Shown: positions 32,966 through 45,600 of the stretch, one piece after another
Numbering within the stretch: position 1 is the first letter of the stretch
How the letters are laid out: every line of letters starts with the position of its first letter
Source: Cololabis saira
Taxonomy: Eukaryota; Chordata; Actinopteri; Beloniformes; Belonidae
DNA: 64,000 nucleotides
Direction: 5' to 3'
Assembly (NCBI RefSeq): GCF_033807715.1
Contig: NC_084597.1
Coordinates: forward strand, 5,811,847 to 5,875,846
Notes under the pieces: generated by a model
The model's input: the letters and a program-made list of their open reading frames with translations, nothing else
Databases searched by the model: none
Told to the model about the DNA's origin: nothing
Program-made: the position numbers and the translations under genes

Positions 32966-33671
32966 TAGGCCTGTGTTGAAAAGATCGATTCTCCGATTTT
33001 AAATCGATTCTCATATTAATTCCTAAAAATCGATTCATATGTCTAAAGATCGATTTAAATTTTTTTTTTTTTTTCCATCATTACATTACAACTTTTGGTA
33101 CTTTTTTGTTTATGCCCAAAAAAAGAATATTTTGTTGGACACGAGAATAACTGGTGCCATGTTTTTGCCTTTAAATATGTTTAAAGGTATGAAAACATTA
33201 AAGTTTTCAGTTATAATTGCATAAATTGTCTATATTTCATTACTTTATATACTGTCTTGAGGTTACATTTGCATAAATGTTAAAAACCAAATTCTCATAA
33301 ATGGGGAAAAAATAAAACCGATTTCATCGTCTCTGTTTCCTCCCTGGATCTGTTTGATAATTCTGACCCACGATGTTTCTGAAAGCAGTTCTATCAGCAT
33401 TCTGGGAGCTGATTGGTCCTTACAGCATCATTAGCTGCAATACTTGCTGTTGAATCTCAATATAATACTAGTAGTAATATGTTGCATAACTACACAGTCA
33501 TATAATTCATGCAACAGCTGAAAAAACAGTTTTATTAACAGTAACCCAAATCAATATCGGATCGAATCGGATCGAATCGAATCGGCTCGAATCGGATCGT
33601 GATAATCGATTCTGAATCTTAAGAATCGGAATCGAATCGATTCTTGACATATGAATCGATCCCCAGCCCTA
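32966..33671 (+). mobile_element. hAT MITE family B, complete copy 2
   Basis: Starts TAGGCCTGTGTTGAAAAG and ends ATGAATCGATCCCCAGCCCTA. GATTTGAG stands on both sides (32,958-32,965 and 33,672-33,679), a perfect 8-bp duplication. 706 bp without transposase; rich in ATCGATTC motifs. It split the LINE RT a few codons upstream of the FADD catalytic box. Confidence 0.95.
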
Positions 33672-33692
33672 GATTTGAGTAATTTTGCTATT

Positions 33693-34061
33693 TTACATAT
33701 GATGTATATGATAAATAGTTTTGGTCCTAGTACTGATCCTTGTGGTACACCGCAAACAATGTCCAACCATCCAGACTGGCTGCCTCCTGTTGTTTAGGTA
33801 ACTGCTGACCCACTTTAATGCAATACCTCTGATTCCATATTGATCTAGTTTTTTAATTAAAATGTCGTGATTTATTGTGTCAAATGCTTTCTTTAAATCA
33901 ATGAATACCCCAACCGTAAATTTATTTTTGTCTGTGGCGTTGGTGATTTCTTCTATTAGTTCCATTAATGCTAATGTTGATCTGTTGTTCCGGAATCCAT
34001 ATTGATTGTCTGAAAGTAATGAATGTTTTTCTATGAAATCGTCTAACCTACTGCAAAACAT
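33693..34061 (-). pseudogene. LINE reverse transcriptase, fingers/palm fragment
   Basis: FIEKHSLLSDNQYGFRNNRS, TLALMELIEEITNATDKNKF and VGVFIDLKKAFDTINHDIL carry RT block 2 and the first palm Asp (D-x-x-K-A-F-D). The end of the frame after about GIALKWVSSYLNNRRQP shifts before the catalytic FADD block. Part of the LINE at 30,577-37,705. Confidence 0.85.
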
Positions 34062-34595
34062 GTTTTCAAGAATTTTTGAAAACTGTGGGAGAATGGATAC
34101 AGGCCTGTAGTTTGTGAAGAGATGTTTGTCACCAGTTTAAAACAGCGGAATGACCTTGGCTACTTTAATACTATTGGGAAATTGACCGGTTTGTAATGAT
34201 AAGTTAAAAATGTGAGTTAACGGTTTGGAAATCCCAAGAATGACTTTTTTTTACTGTTTTCATATCTATGTCGTTATAATCCATGGATTTCTTGTTTTTG
34301 CAGATGTTTGCAATGTCTATTATTTCTTTTTCTACGACAGGTTTGAGAAAAATGGAGTTTGAGTTTCTATCTATTAAGTTATCATTATATATTCCTGATT
34401 CTTGCATTTCATTAGCTAATTTAGGTACAATATTTACAAAATAATCATTTAGTCTATTAGCTAATTCATTCATATTGTTTCTAATTGTATCATTTTCTAT
34501 AAAATATTGTGGATAGTTCATATGTCTATTTTTATTTCTAATTATACTATTAAGAATATTCAAAATACCTATTTTTTTTATTATTTATTACTTAT

Positions 34596-36070
34596 TAGGG
34601 CCCGAGCACTTACAGTGCGAAGGCCCTATTGTATCTGTAGGATTTTTTCTTTCTTTCTTTCTTCTTTCTTCCGACGAAATGAGGGCCTTTTTGCCCCCCT
34701 AAACGTGCCCCAAATGTCACCAAATTTTGCACGCAAGCCAGGCCTGGCCAAAAATTTGATATTTAATGGTTTGCATTAATGGGCGTGGCAAAATGGCTCA
34801 ACAGCGCCCCCTTGAAAACTTTGTGCCTCAAGCCCCACAATACGGTTTGACGTACATGCACGAAAATCGCTACACACCTGTATCATGGCACAACTTAAAG
34901 AAAAGTCTCTTGGGGTCATGGTCGAAACTGAACAGGAAGTCGGCCATTTTGAATTAATCGTGTCATTTTGGCGCAATTTATGCCATTCCTTCGGCAGTTA
35001 ATACGGCCCGAACCGTAATGTGCACCCAGGTGTGTTGTCAAAATGTGCGTCTCCATCCTGCGACAACGTGCATTACTTTTCTCAGTCAAAAGCGTTACCA
35101 TGGCGACGCTAGACGCCAAAAAGCGTGCCCCCCCCTTCATGTGATTGGTCCATATTTGATAGTTCCCCAAAAGTCACCAAATTTTGCACGCAAGCCAGGC
35201 CTGGCGATAAATTTGATATTTCATGGTTTGCATTAATGGACGTGGCCTAAATGCTCAACAGCGCCCCCTAGGAATCTTTGTGCCTCAAGCCCCACAATAC
35301 GGTTTGACGTAAATGCACGAAAATCGGTACACACCTGTATCATGTCGCAACTTAAAGAAAGGTCTCCTGGCGCCATGGCTGAAACTGAACAGGAAGTCGG
35401 CCATTTTTAATTAATCGTGTAATTTTGGCACAGTTTATGCCATTTCTTTGGCAGTCAATACGGTCCGAACCGTAACGTGCACCCAGGTGTGTTATACATC
35501 AAAATGTGCGTCTCCATCCTGCGACGACGCACATTCATTTTCTCAGTCAAAACCGTTACCGTGGCGACAATAGACACCAAAAAGCGCGCCCCCCCTTCAT
35601 CTGATTGGTCCATATGCAATAGTTCCTACTTTCTGCCATAACTTTTGAAAGGTTTGACATAGAGACTCGTGGGTGGTGTCATCTGACTCGGTTTTGAGTC
35701 CTTGAACATAATTGGTGCAAATTAGCCACGCCCCTTCATCTGATTGGTCAATATCAGGATAGTTCCTACTTTCTGCCATAACTTTTGAACGGGTTGTGAT
35801 AAAGACATGTGGGTGGTGTCATCAGACTCGGTTTTGACTCCTTCACCTTAATTGTTGCAAATTAGCCCCGTCCCTTCTTCTGATTGGTCGATATCTGATA
35901 GTTCCGATTTTCTGCTATAACTTTTGAATGGTTTGATATAGAGAGTCGTGGGTGGTTTCATCCACTAAATCTCCAGGTCTGAAGAATCTACATCAAGTCA
36001 TACAAGCTTCCACTGCAGCCTGAACGTGCACAAGGGTGCAAGGGCCCGTTCATCGCTGCTTGCAGCTTTA
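34596..36070 (-). repeat. Dispersed repeat family H, double copy
   Basis: Reverse orientation: TAGGGCCCGAGCACTTACAG at the left and ATCGCTGCTTGCAGCTTTA at the right. Near 35,166 the block CAAAAGTCACCAAATTTTGCAC appears a second time, so about 470 bp of the family is repeated in tandem. It sits between the RT and endonuclease parts of the minus-strand LINE. Confidence 0.85.
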
Positions 36071-36997
36071 ATATTATTCTTGTTATTATCTGATAAGTTA
36101 TTATAATAATCTTTCTTACAAATTCTCATGATATTAGTTAATCTATTTTTATACTTTTTATATTTATCTTCTGTTTCTTTGTTTCTATGCTTTATGAATT
36201 CTCTATATAAAGTATTTTTCTTTTTGCACGCATTCTGCATTCCTTTTGCCATCCACTGATTATCTTTATATTTCTGAGTTATATACTGTTTAATTGGACA
36301 ATTTTTATCATACAGTGTTTTAAATACACTTAAAAATGTATCATATGCTCTGTTAGTATCATTTTCACTATATATTGGATCCCATTTCTGTTGTAATAAC
36401 TCATCTTTTAGTACATTCATGGCTTCCTCCGTCCTCACTCTTCTATAAAGTGTTCCTTCATCATTATAATTTATACTGCTATTATAGATGATAAAAACTG
36501 GAAGGTGGTCACTTATGTCGTTTACTAAAAGTCTGCTTTCTATGTTATTGTCGATTACGTTGGTGAATATATTGTCTATTAAAGTTGCTGATTGCACTGT
36601 GATTCGGCTAGGTCTGGTTATTTTGGGGTATATACCTTACTAAAGAGAGTGTTAATATATTCTTCCGTTTTCTTATGATTATTTGGGTTCAATAAATCTA
36701 TATTAATATCTCCTCCGATAAACATGATTTTCTGATTTCTAAGGGCAAAGTGTTCCTCCATTCAGTTTTTAAATATGTCCACATCTGATCCAGGTGTTTA
36801 TATATACAAATTACGATTATATATTTTTTAGCTATAATTATTTTTATTGTCATACACTCCTGTACATTGTCTACAACCATTGACATATTTTCAATCTCCT
36901 TAAAGCTATAGTTTGTGTCTACATATATGGCTACGCCACCACCATTTTTGTTTTTCCTGTTCATACACGTTTTATATCCTTTCAGTTCAAAGTTCAT
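35998..36997 (-). pseudogene. LINE endonuclease relic
   Basis: 36,997-36,698 reads NRKNKNGGGVAIYVDTNYSF, the middle of an apurinic-type endonuclease. 36,597-36,071 reads LIDNIFTNVIDNNIESRLLV, NDISDHLPVFIIY with the catalytic SDH, and the lysine-rich linker to the RT. A frameshift separates the parts. The last codons near 36,070-35,998 are family H sequence. Confidence 0.8.
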
Positions 36998-37022
36998 ACC
37001 TCTGTCATCATTGATCCAGGTT

Positions 37023-37340
37023 TCAGAGATTAATATTATGTTGAATGGCTGTGAGATTCAAATAGTCTTGTATGCTGTGGAAGTTGGCATACCTGCTTCT
37101 ACCATTGAAGTGAATGATTGAAATTTTGTTACCAGTCGTGAATGTACTGTTGAATTTTTCGTCCGTATAGTAGTGGCAGTTGTTGTTGATGTTCACAAAG
37201 AACTTATTTTCTGGATCAATGTCATTACCAATGTCCTGCTGTTTGTATGCTGCGTATTTGAATGAATCTAGACTCAGTTCATCAATATTTATTACAAGTT
37301 GTGCTTCAGAAGAATGAGTCCGTGTTGTGTCCTGTGCCAT
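37023..37340 (-). pseudogene. LINE ORF2 N-terminus
   Basis: A 105-codon frame opens MAQDTTRTHSSEAQLVINID and reaches ISIIHFNGRSRYANFHSIQ DYLN, the first conserved block (N-x-R-S) of LINE endonucleases. It precedes the GGGVAIYV block in the next fragment. Confidence 0.7.
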
Positions 37341-37390
37341 GAGGTGTAATGTGGTTTAACATATCCATTGTCCGTAGTCCAGTAATTTTT

Positions 37391-37705
37391 TTATGGTTGA
37401 TTGAGTTGCTTCGGTGTGCTGGTGCGTGGGTGTATGATCAGTTTATCATTTCTCAGATATGCGATGTCTCCCCTCGCTCTGGCTGCTCTTAACTCCGGCA
37501 TCAGTTCTTTCCTTTTCCTTCTCACGGCTTCTGTATAGTCCTCAATGATAAATATTTTTGTTCCACATAGATTTTTGGCACGCTTCAGAATGTCATCCCT
37601 GTCCTTGTATCTGAGTAGGTTTATTACAATGGGCCTCGGTCTATCTCCATCGTTGGGTTTCCCCACATATTTTCCTGCGCCAACTGCCGGCGCAGCGCCT
37701 TGCAA
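37391..37705 (-). pseudogene. LINE ORF1 C-terminal domain
   Basis: GDRPRPIVINLLRYKDRDDI, LKRAKNLCGTKIFIIEDYTE and RRKRKELMPELRAARARGDI are an L1-type ORF1 RNA-binding C-terminal domain, which coats the LINE RNA. It ends IHPRTSTPKQLNQP. Its 5' part is cut off where the gypsy sequence begins at about 37,706. Confidence 0.75.
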
Positions 37706-38054
37706 CGGCCGATTACTGCGGTTTGGCTGAGGAAGCGGATCGAGTCCTCCTCGCTACCTGGAGTTTGGTTCACCACGTCGCAACAAACCCCCAGCGATCG
37801 ATATCGGAAGACGGTGGTGGCTGCAGTGAATTCCCGGAGACGACGCGGGACAGATCTGTGTTTCTTCCATCAACGCTTCGGCGCCAAGGCGAGACGCTGC
37901 GTCCCTCCTTGTCAGTTCGAGCCGCCGGGAAACCGGCTCTCGGTAGCAGCGATCGGCGGTCAAGAGCTGCTATTCATTGCAGACTCTGTGTCAGGGAAAC
38001 GTTTCCTGGTGGACTCCGGCTCCCAGCTGAGCCTCCTACACGCAGAAGTTAGCC

Positions 38055-39086
38055 ATGGCTAAAGAGGAGTTTGCCTCTATGGAGCGTTTAGGCATAGTTA
38101 GACACTCCAAGAGCCCCTGGGCCTCACCGCTCCACATGGTGCCCAAGGCAAACGGTTCGTGGCACCCGTGTGGGGAATTTTGCCGTCTTAACAACGTCAC
38201 AGTGCACGACCGTTATCCAGTCCCGCACATCCAGGATTTTTCCGCGCATTTAGCAGGGACAACCATCTTTTCTAAGGTGGATTTAGTACGCGGTTACCAC
38301 CAGGTTCCCATGAGAGCAGAGGATGTGCCCAAGACCGCTGTAATTACCCCGTTTGGGCTATTTGAATTTCTGTGCATGCCCTTTGGCCTGAAGGGGGCAG
38401 CGCAGACCTTTCAGAGGCTGATGGACTCTGTGTTGCGAGACCTCACGTTCGTGTTCATTTACCTCAATGACATTTTGGTGGCCAGTTCCTCAACAGAAGA
38501 GCATTTGGCACACCTCAAACTGGTCTTCCAGAGGCTAGATGAACACGGCCTTATTGTCAACCCGTCTAAGTGCCAGTTCGGCCTGCCGGTTATTGATTTT
38601 TTAGGGCACCGGATTTCAGCTCAGGGTGCAGTTCCACTGCCGTCTAAGGTTCAAGCGGTGGCAGAGTTTCCCCGCCCGGCCTCGGTTAAGGCGCTGCAGG
38701 AGTTTTTGGGTATGATTAATTTTTATAACCGTTTCCTCCCTCGCGCCGCCCACCTCCTGCAGCCGCTTTATGGAGCCTTGCAAAAAAAGAAAGGCTGTGA
38801 CCCAGTGGACTGGACACCTGACCGCATCAGTGCCTTTGAGGATGCTAAGTCTGCCCTGACCAATGCAGTACTTTTAGCTCACCCATCACCTTCGGCCCCC
38901 ATTTCTTTGACAACCAACGCTTCGGACATAGCAGTAGGGGGAGTCGTAGAGCAGCGGGTGGCAGGAGTTTGGCAACCTCTTGCATTTTTCAGCCGCAAAC
39001 TACGTGACAGTGAGCGAAAGTATAGTGTTTTTGACCGTGAGTTGTTGGCGCTGTACCTTGCCACCCGTCATTTTCGTTTTTTCTAG
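38055..39086 (+). pseudogene. Gypsy reverse transcriptase and RNase H
   Basis: A 343-codon frame starts MAKEEFASMERLGIVRHSKS and carries KVDLVRGYHQVPM, FGLFEFLCMPFGLKGAAQTF, FVFIYLNDILVAS, FLGHRISAQGA and the RNase H part LTTNASDIAVGGVVEQ and FFSRKLRDSERKYSVFDREL. The YxDD box reads YLND (Asn codon 38,466-38,468) and the RNase H TDAS box reads TNAS, so both active sites are damaged. A stop at 39,084-39,086 comes from a frameshift; the next frame continues FTAYVDHEPL. Confidence 0.9.
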
Positions 39087-39124
39087 AAGGCCGTTCATTC
39101 ACGGCATATGTAGACCATGAGCCG

Positions 39125-40378
39125 TTGATATTTGCAATGTCTAAGGTGACAGAGCCGTGGTCCGCTCGCCAGCAGCGCCATCTAGCGTCCACCTCAGAGT
39201 TTACCACGGACATTCGGCATGTCGCGGGTAAAACAAACCTTGTGGCCGATTGCCTGTCACGCGCGCTGGTGTGTCCTGTAAACCTGGGAGTTGATTTTTC
39301 TGCTATGGCTGCTGACCAGGCTGATGACCAGGACATCGCGACTCTTAGGTCTGCTGGTACCGGTCTCAGACTGGAGAACTTGGCGGTAGAGGTCGGAGGT
39401 CCAGCTCTTCTCTGCGACATCTCCACTGGTCGGCCCCGTCCGGTGGTCCCAGTTTCCTGGCGCCGGCGGGTTTTCGATTCCGTACACTCCCTCTCACACC
39501 CTGGCATCCGGGCGTCAGTGAAACTGGTTGGGGCCAAGTTCGTCTGGCCCGGCCTCCGCAGGGAGGTTAAGGAGTGGGCAGCTGCATGTGTAGCATGCCA
39601 GCGGGCTAAAGTTCACCAGCACACAAAGGCGCCCCTGGAACCGTTCCCCATTCCAGCCAGGCGGTTTGACCATGTCCACATCGACCTGGTGGGCCCTCTT
39701 CCTCCATCGCAGGGTTACACGCACCTCCTCACCATGGTGGACCGTACCACCAGGTGGCCCGAGGCAGTGCCCCTTTCCTCTACAGGGTCAAAAGATGTGG
39801 CGCGTGCTTTCCTGGGTGCCTGGGTCTCACGTTTCGGTGTCCCGTCTGACATCACGTCTGACAGAGGCCCCCAGTTTATTTCAGAACTTTGGTCGTCGTT
39901 GGCAGAAGCTTTGGGAGTGCAGGTACACCGTACCACTGCATACCACCCACAAGCTAATGGCCTTTGTGAACGTTTTCACAGGTCCCTCAAAGCAGCACTG
40001 CGTGCTGCGCTCTCGGATGGTAACTGGGTGGACCGCTTATCGTGGGTCATGCTCGGTTTGCGCACGGCCCCGAAGGAAGATTTAAATGCGTCGCCCGCAG
40101 AGCTCGTGTTCGGTCAGCCACTTCGTGTGCCTGGAGAATGTTTGCCTGAAAGCTCGGCTCCGCAAATTCACCCAGCAAGCGGTCCCTTCGCATCGAATAG
40201 TTTTTTGACCCCGGGCCCATTCACCACTGTTTTCCGCGAACATTCATTCCATCGGAGCTCAAGTCGGCTCAGTTTGTCTTCGTGCGGCATGATGCTCATC
40301 GCTCTCCTCTACGGCCTCCATACGACGGCCCCTTTAGAGTCCTCGAGAGAGGCCCTAAGGTGTTTTTGCGAGACCTAG
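39125..40378 (+). pseudogene. Gypsy RNase H end and integrase
   Basis: FTTDIRHVAGKTNLVADCLS ends RNase H. LSHPGIRASVKLVGAKFVWP with CVACQRAK is the HHCC zinc region. The catalytic core shows HVHIDLVGPLP, ITSDRGPQFISELW and YHPQANGLCERFHRSLK, so all three DDE residues are present. After GQPLRVPGECLP the frame drifts; the C-terminal domain resumes in the frame starting near 40,282. No chromodomain is seen. Confidence 0.88.
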
Positions 40379-40848
40379 GAGGCCGCAAAGAGCACGTTGC
40401 ACTAGATAGGCTTAAACCCGCACACACTGTAGCGGATGAAGCTGTGGTCCCGGCCCAGGTCCCCCGTCGTGGACGCCCTCCACTGAGACCTCCTGCCGTT
40501 GCTTCCAAGACAGGACTTTCTAATTTACCACCCAACACTGTTGTTTTTTCCCCACATCGTCCTGCTCACAGTGATGCTCCTGTTGTGTGGCGGACACAAT
40601 TATGGACCTCCCACCCATCAGGACTGTAGGGAAGGGGACTTGGTCACAGGTATTTTATGGTTACTTAGCAACGCATGTTCAGTTTCTGTTGTCAGCCGTC
40701 AGTTCTGTGGTCAGTTGGATTCCGTTGTCTCGGAATAAAGTCCTGTTTTACCAACCTCTGGAGTCGAGCCTCATCCTGCCACAATATATTATATATTTTA
40801 ATATATCATATATATTTATATTTTATTCTATTTTATTTTATCTTTCAG

Positions 40849-40900
40849 TCCTCGGGATGAAGAAAATATCATAGAAATACTTGAAAATCAGATTCTCCAG
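40849..40900 (+). CDS. Exon-like segment 3, unknown gene
   Basis: TTTTATTTTATCTTTCAG precedes 52 bp encoding PRDEENIIEILENQILQ, ending CTCCAG|GTTTGT. Entry is phase 2, which fits the exit phase of the segment at 30,121-30,298, and the exit is phase 0. Not identified. Confidence 0.35.
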
Positions 40901-41821
<921 letters not shown>

Positions 41822-42120
41822 GTCAGGGATCAGGGTCAGGATCTGGAGATTGCAAGATCAAACAGAGCAAATCTGTGTACTAGGAATGGGTGATATTTTA
41901 CCGTTCACGATAAACCGTCAAAAAAATTTCCCACGTAAGAATTTGTCTCGCGGTAAAAACGATAAATTTCCTTTGATGTCGTTTTTGTGTAAAGATGATT
42001 TATGGTTCTGTGTTAAATCCACGCACAACGTACATGAAGGAAGGAAGGAAGGAAGGAAGGAAGGAAGGAAGGAAGGAAGGAAGGAAGGAAGGAAGGAAGG
42101 AAGGAAGGAAGGAAGGAAGG

Positions 42121-42136
42121 AAAGAAAGATATGAGC

Positions 42137-42184
<48 letters not shown>

Positions 42185-42226
42185 AATGAGCCAGAAATAA
42201 AGAAAGAAAGAAAGACAGAAATGAGC

Positions 42227-42258
<32 letters not shown>

Positions 42259-42306
42259 AATGAGCAAGAAAGAAAGAAAGAATGAAAAAGAAAGAAAGAA
42301 ATGAGC

Positions 42307-42338
<32 letters not shown>

Positions 42339-42422
42339 AATAAATGAGCAAGAAAGAAAGAAAGAAAGAAATGAGCCAGAAATAAAGAAAGAAAGAAAGA
42401 AAGAAAGAAAAAAATTAGCAAG
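42121..42422. repeat. GAAA array with ATGAGCAAG/ATGAGCCAG interruptions, left part
   Basis: GAAA units are broken by ATGAGCAAGAAAG, ATGAGCCAGAAATAAAG and finally ATTAGCAAGA at 42,413-42,422. The same three variants occur in the right part at 48,183-48,365, confirming that it was one array. Confidence 0.92.
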
Positions 42423-42525
42423 ACCTTTGACCTTTAAACACCACTTTATTGGTCAATTTTTGCTTACAAAACATACAACATCTTAAAAAAACACAGAACT
42501 ATTAGCCTAAAAAACATACCTTGTT

Positions 42526-42646
<121 letters not shown>

Positions 42647-42647
42647 G

Positions 42648-45600
42648 TTAAAACCTGAGAGTGAGAACTTCATCCACCACACTGCACAGTACACTTCCAG
42701 CACCCCAAATACAGACAAACTCCTGCAGATTGGACACCATTTTAAAATATATAAATTCTGTCCTTATCCGTGCAGCCACCAAACCTCTAAACATTAAGTC
42801 AACATTTGTAGATCCTGTCTCTTTTGTTTTGTTCCTCCTTGTGAGCCATACAACCATTTTGGCCTGGCCTAATAGAAAATTGACAAGGCAGATGTTCCTC
42901 CGGTGTGCTGCAGAGTACCTAGGACCAAAGATAAACAGCCTATCATCCAAAACCTGTCCCAAACCACCTAACCATCGCCGCAGCAGAGCAAAGAGGGGAA
43001 CCAATCTGGGGCATGAGAGCCAAAGGTGCTGCAACGTTTCCTCACCCTGGCAGAAAACACAATGACTCCCTGCTCTAGGATCTACATGTGCCACATATCT
43101 GTTTGTGGCCACGGCCCCGTGCACCACCCTCCACTGGAGATCCGCACAGCGTTTCTCTATGGGAGGTTTGTACAGGGACCTCCAGCTGCCTCTGGGAGAA
43201 GACCCAGGCGCCAACACACCAGACCACCTCGACTCCCGGACACCAGCCAAAGATGTTCTGTTGAGAACCTTCACAGTCACTGTAGACAGACTCTTCTTGG
43301 ACGCCTCAGAGAAGGCTGACAGTTCCGGGGTATGAAAAGACAGTAGAGTTCCACCTTCCTCCTCCTGCACCTCCACTGCAGCGCTGATGGACAGTGGTGG
43401 AAACTCAGCCGACAATAGTGCTCGATCTTCCACAGCACTGCTCCCCAACGCCTCCCGAAAAAGACCAGGAAGACCATCCCGCACTTCTTCCACCAGCTTT
43501 CCCAGCAGGCGCAGAGACTGAAGGCCAGTTTCATGACTCAGCCTGGCCGCAGTCTTCCACTTTCCTGCTGCCCTCAGATCCGCTATCTTCGTCATCCCTG
43601 CTGTTGTTAGGACTCTCCGTAGATTAGCAGACCCAAGTATCCTGCTCCGTACAAGTGGGTTATGGAATAATGGTTCTTCTTCCACACTCCCATACACCTG
43701 AGCACAGTCTCTCTTAGGTCTCAGGACCGTTTTCCAGGCACGGAGGACAGACTGATAGAAGACAGAGGTCCGTGACACATCCATGCCAGCAAAGTCCAGG
43801 AGAAACAGATGTTTATCGTAGTTCAAGCTCTCCACTCTGCGTAGCAGTACAGAGGCAGTCTCAGTCCAGAGCTGCTGCTTATGATAAAGAAACCGCTGGG
43901 CTGTTTGAAGGCGAAAAGATGTTATTCTACTGCGCAGGTCAACCAATCCCTGGCCTCCCTCTGACACAGGTAGAAACAGCACCGCAGCTCTGGTCCAGTG
44001 GTAGCCTCCCCAGAAAAAGTCCACCAATCTGCGCTGTATGTCTTTGATCAATGCTCCTGGAGGTTCCACAACCATAAACCGGTGCCAAAGCATCGAGGCA
44101 GCCAAGTTGTTGACGACCAAGACCCTCCCCCTATAAGACAGAAGGGGCTGGACCCAAGTCCATCGAGACAATCGGGCACTGATTTTCTCAATTAGACCCT
44201 CCCAATTCCTATTCCGGAAAGTCTCGTTCCCCAGGAAAACTCCCAGACACTTCATCCCCTCTTTGCTCCACTGCAGCCCAGCTGGCAAAGTTGGCTGCAC
44301 CTTGTTGTTCCACTCTCCCAGCAGTAAACCCTCACATTTAGACCAGTTGACCTTTGCAGAAGAAGACTCTTCATACAGCGCCAATTTTTCTTTCAAGACT
44401 TGGATGTCGTTTGGTCCAGTTACCAGCACAGTGACATCATCAGCATATGCCGATAGGCTAACTGGAATGTTGGTATCTTCTGCAAAGGTCAATCCCCCAA
44501 GGTCCTGCCTAAGGTGACTCAGGAGAGGTTCAATCGCCAGAGCGTAGAGCATCCCAGAGAGGGAACATCCCTGCCTAATACCCCTCTGGACAGGGACAGG
44601 TCTGCTGAGTCCTCCACCCACCTTCAACAGTACGGTTGCTCCTGAGTATAAAAGCTTGATCCAGGACACATATTTTTCCCCAAACCCAAAAGTTCTAAGT
44701 GTTTCAAACAAATAAGAATGATCAACTCTATCGAATGCCTTTTCTTGGTCGATGGAAAAGAGACCGACATCCAGCTGCTGGAACCTGGAAAGGTCGATAA
44801 TGTCCCTCAGCAGGAACAGGTTGTCTTTAATTGTTCGTCCAGGAATACAGTATGTCTGGCTGAAGTGCACAATACTGTCCATGCAGTCTTTCAGCCTGTT
44901 GGAGAGGCATTTTGCTATGATCTTGTAGTCAGTGCACAGTAGCGAAACAGGCCTCCAGTTCTTCAGTAGGCCAAGATCTCCTTTCTTGGGTAGCAGGGTC
45001 AGGACTGCTCTCGTGCAGCTTAGAGGCAGATTTTCAGAGTCCAGACAGTACTGAACAACCTCAGCAAAGTCCGTCCCCACGAGGCTCCAGAAACGCTTAT
45101 AGAACTCCGATGGAAGACCATCAATCCCAGACGACCGACCACAGTTGAGCTGCTGGACTGCTGCTGACACCTCGTCGAAGGTGATGGTGTTCTCCAGCGA
45201 GGCAGCCATCCCTTCATCCAGCTGGGGTAGTCCCTCTAGGAGCCTAGCCATGGAATCTGAATTACAGCTACCAGCACTGAAAAGATTGGTGTAAAAATCT
45301 ATGGCCAGCTTCCTCATTCCTGCTGGATCAGCTGTTACAGACCCATCAGGAAGCCTAAGATGCATCATCTGGTTGTTCTCTCTAACTTTCTTCTCTAATT
45401 TAAAGAAGAACCGAGTTGGAGCATCTATCTCTTTGATCGTGGTCATCCGAGTTCTTATCAGAGCGCCCTTTGCCTTTTCATGCAAAAATCTACCCAATGA
45501 GTTCTTCCTGCCTTCTAGAGTCCTGTTATTGCCGTCTGCCCCATTAATTACTCCGTCTTCCAGTAACCTGATCTCTTTTTCTAGGTCTTCAATGGAGTGT

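Larger units (their letters stand above)
37706..40783 (+). mobile_element. Ty3/gypsy retrotransposon relic with internal deletion
   Basis: The order is gag end (DLCFFHQRFGAKARRC, near 37,850), protease start (FLVDSGSQLSLLHA, near 38,010), RT, RNase H, integrase and integrase C-terminus (PPYDGPFRVLERGPKVFLRD, near 40,310). The segment between the protease DSGS box and the RT start is missing. A possible 3' LTR piece with GGAATAAAGTCCTG lies at about 40,626-40,783; no 5' LTR was found. Confidence 0.85.

Noticed and set aside
40626..40783. A complete 3' LTR for the gypsy element
   Set aside because: Only a polyadenylation-like GGAATAAAG and loose similarity to LTR ends; no second LTR or TG...CA border pair could be read.
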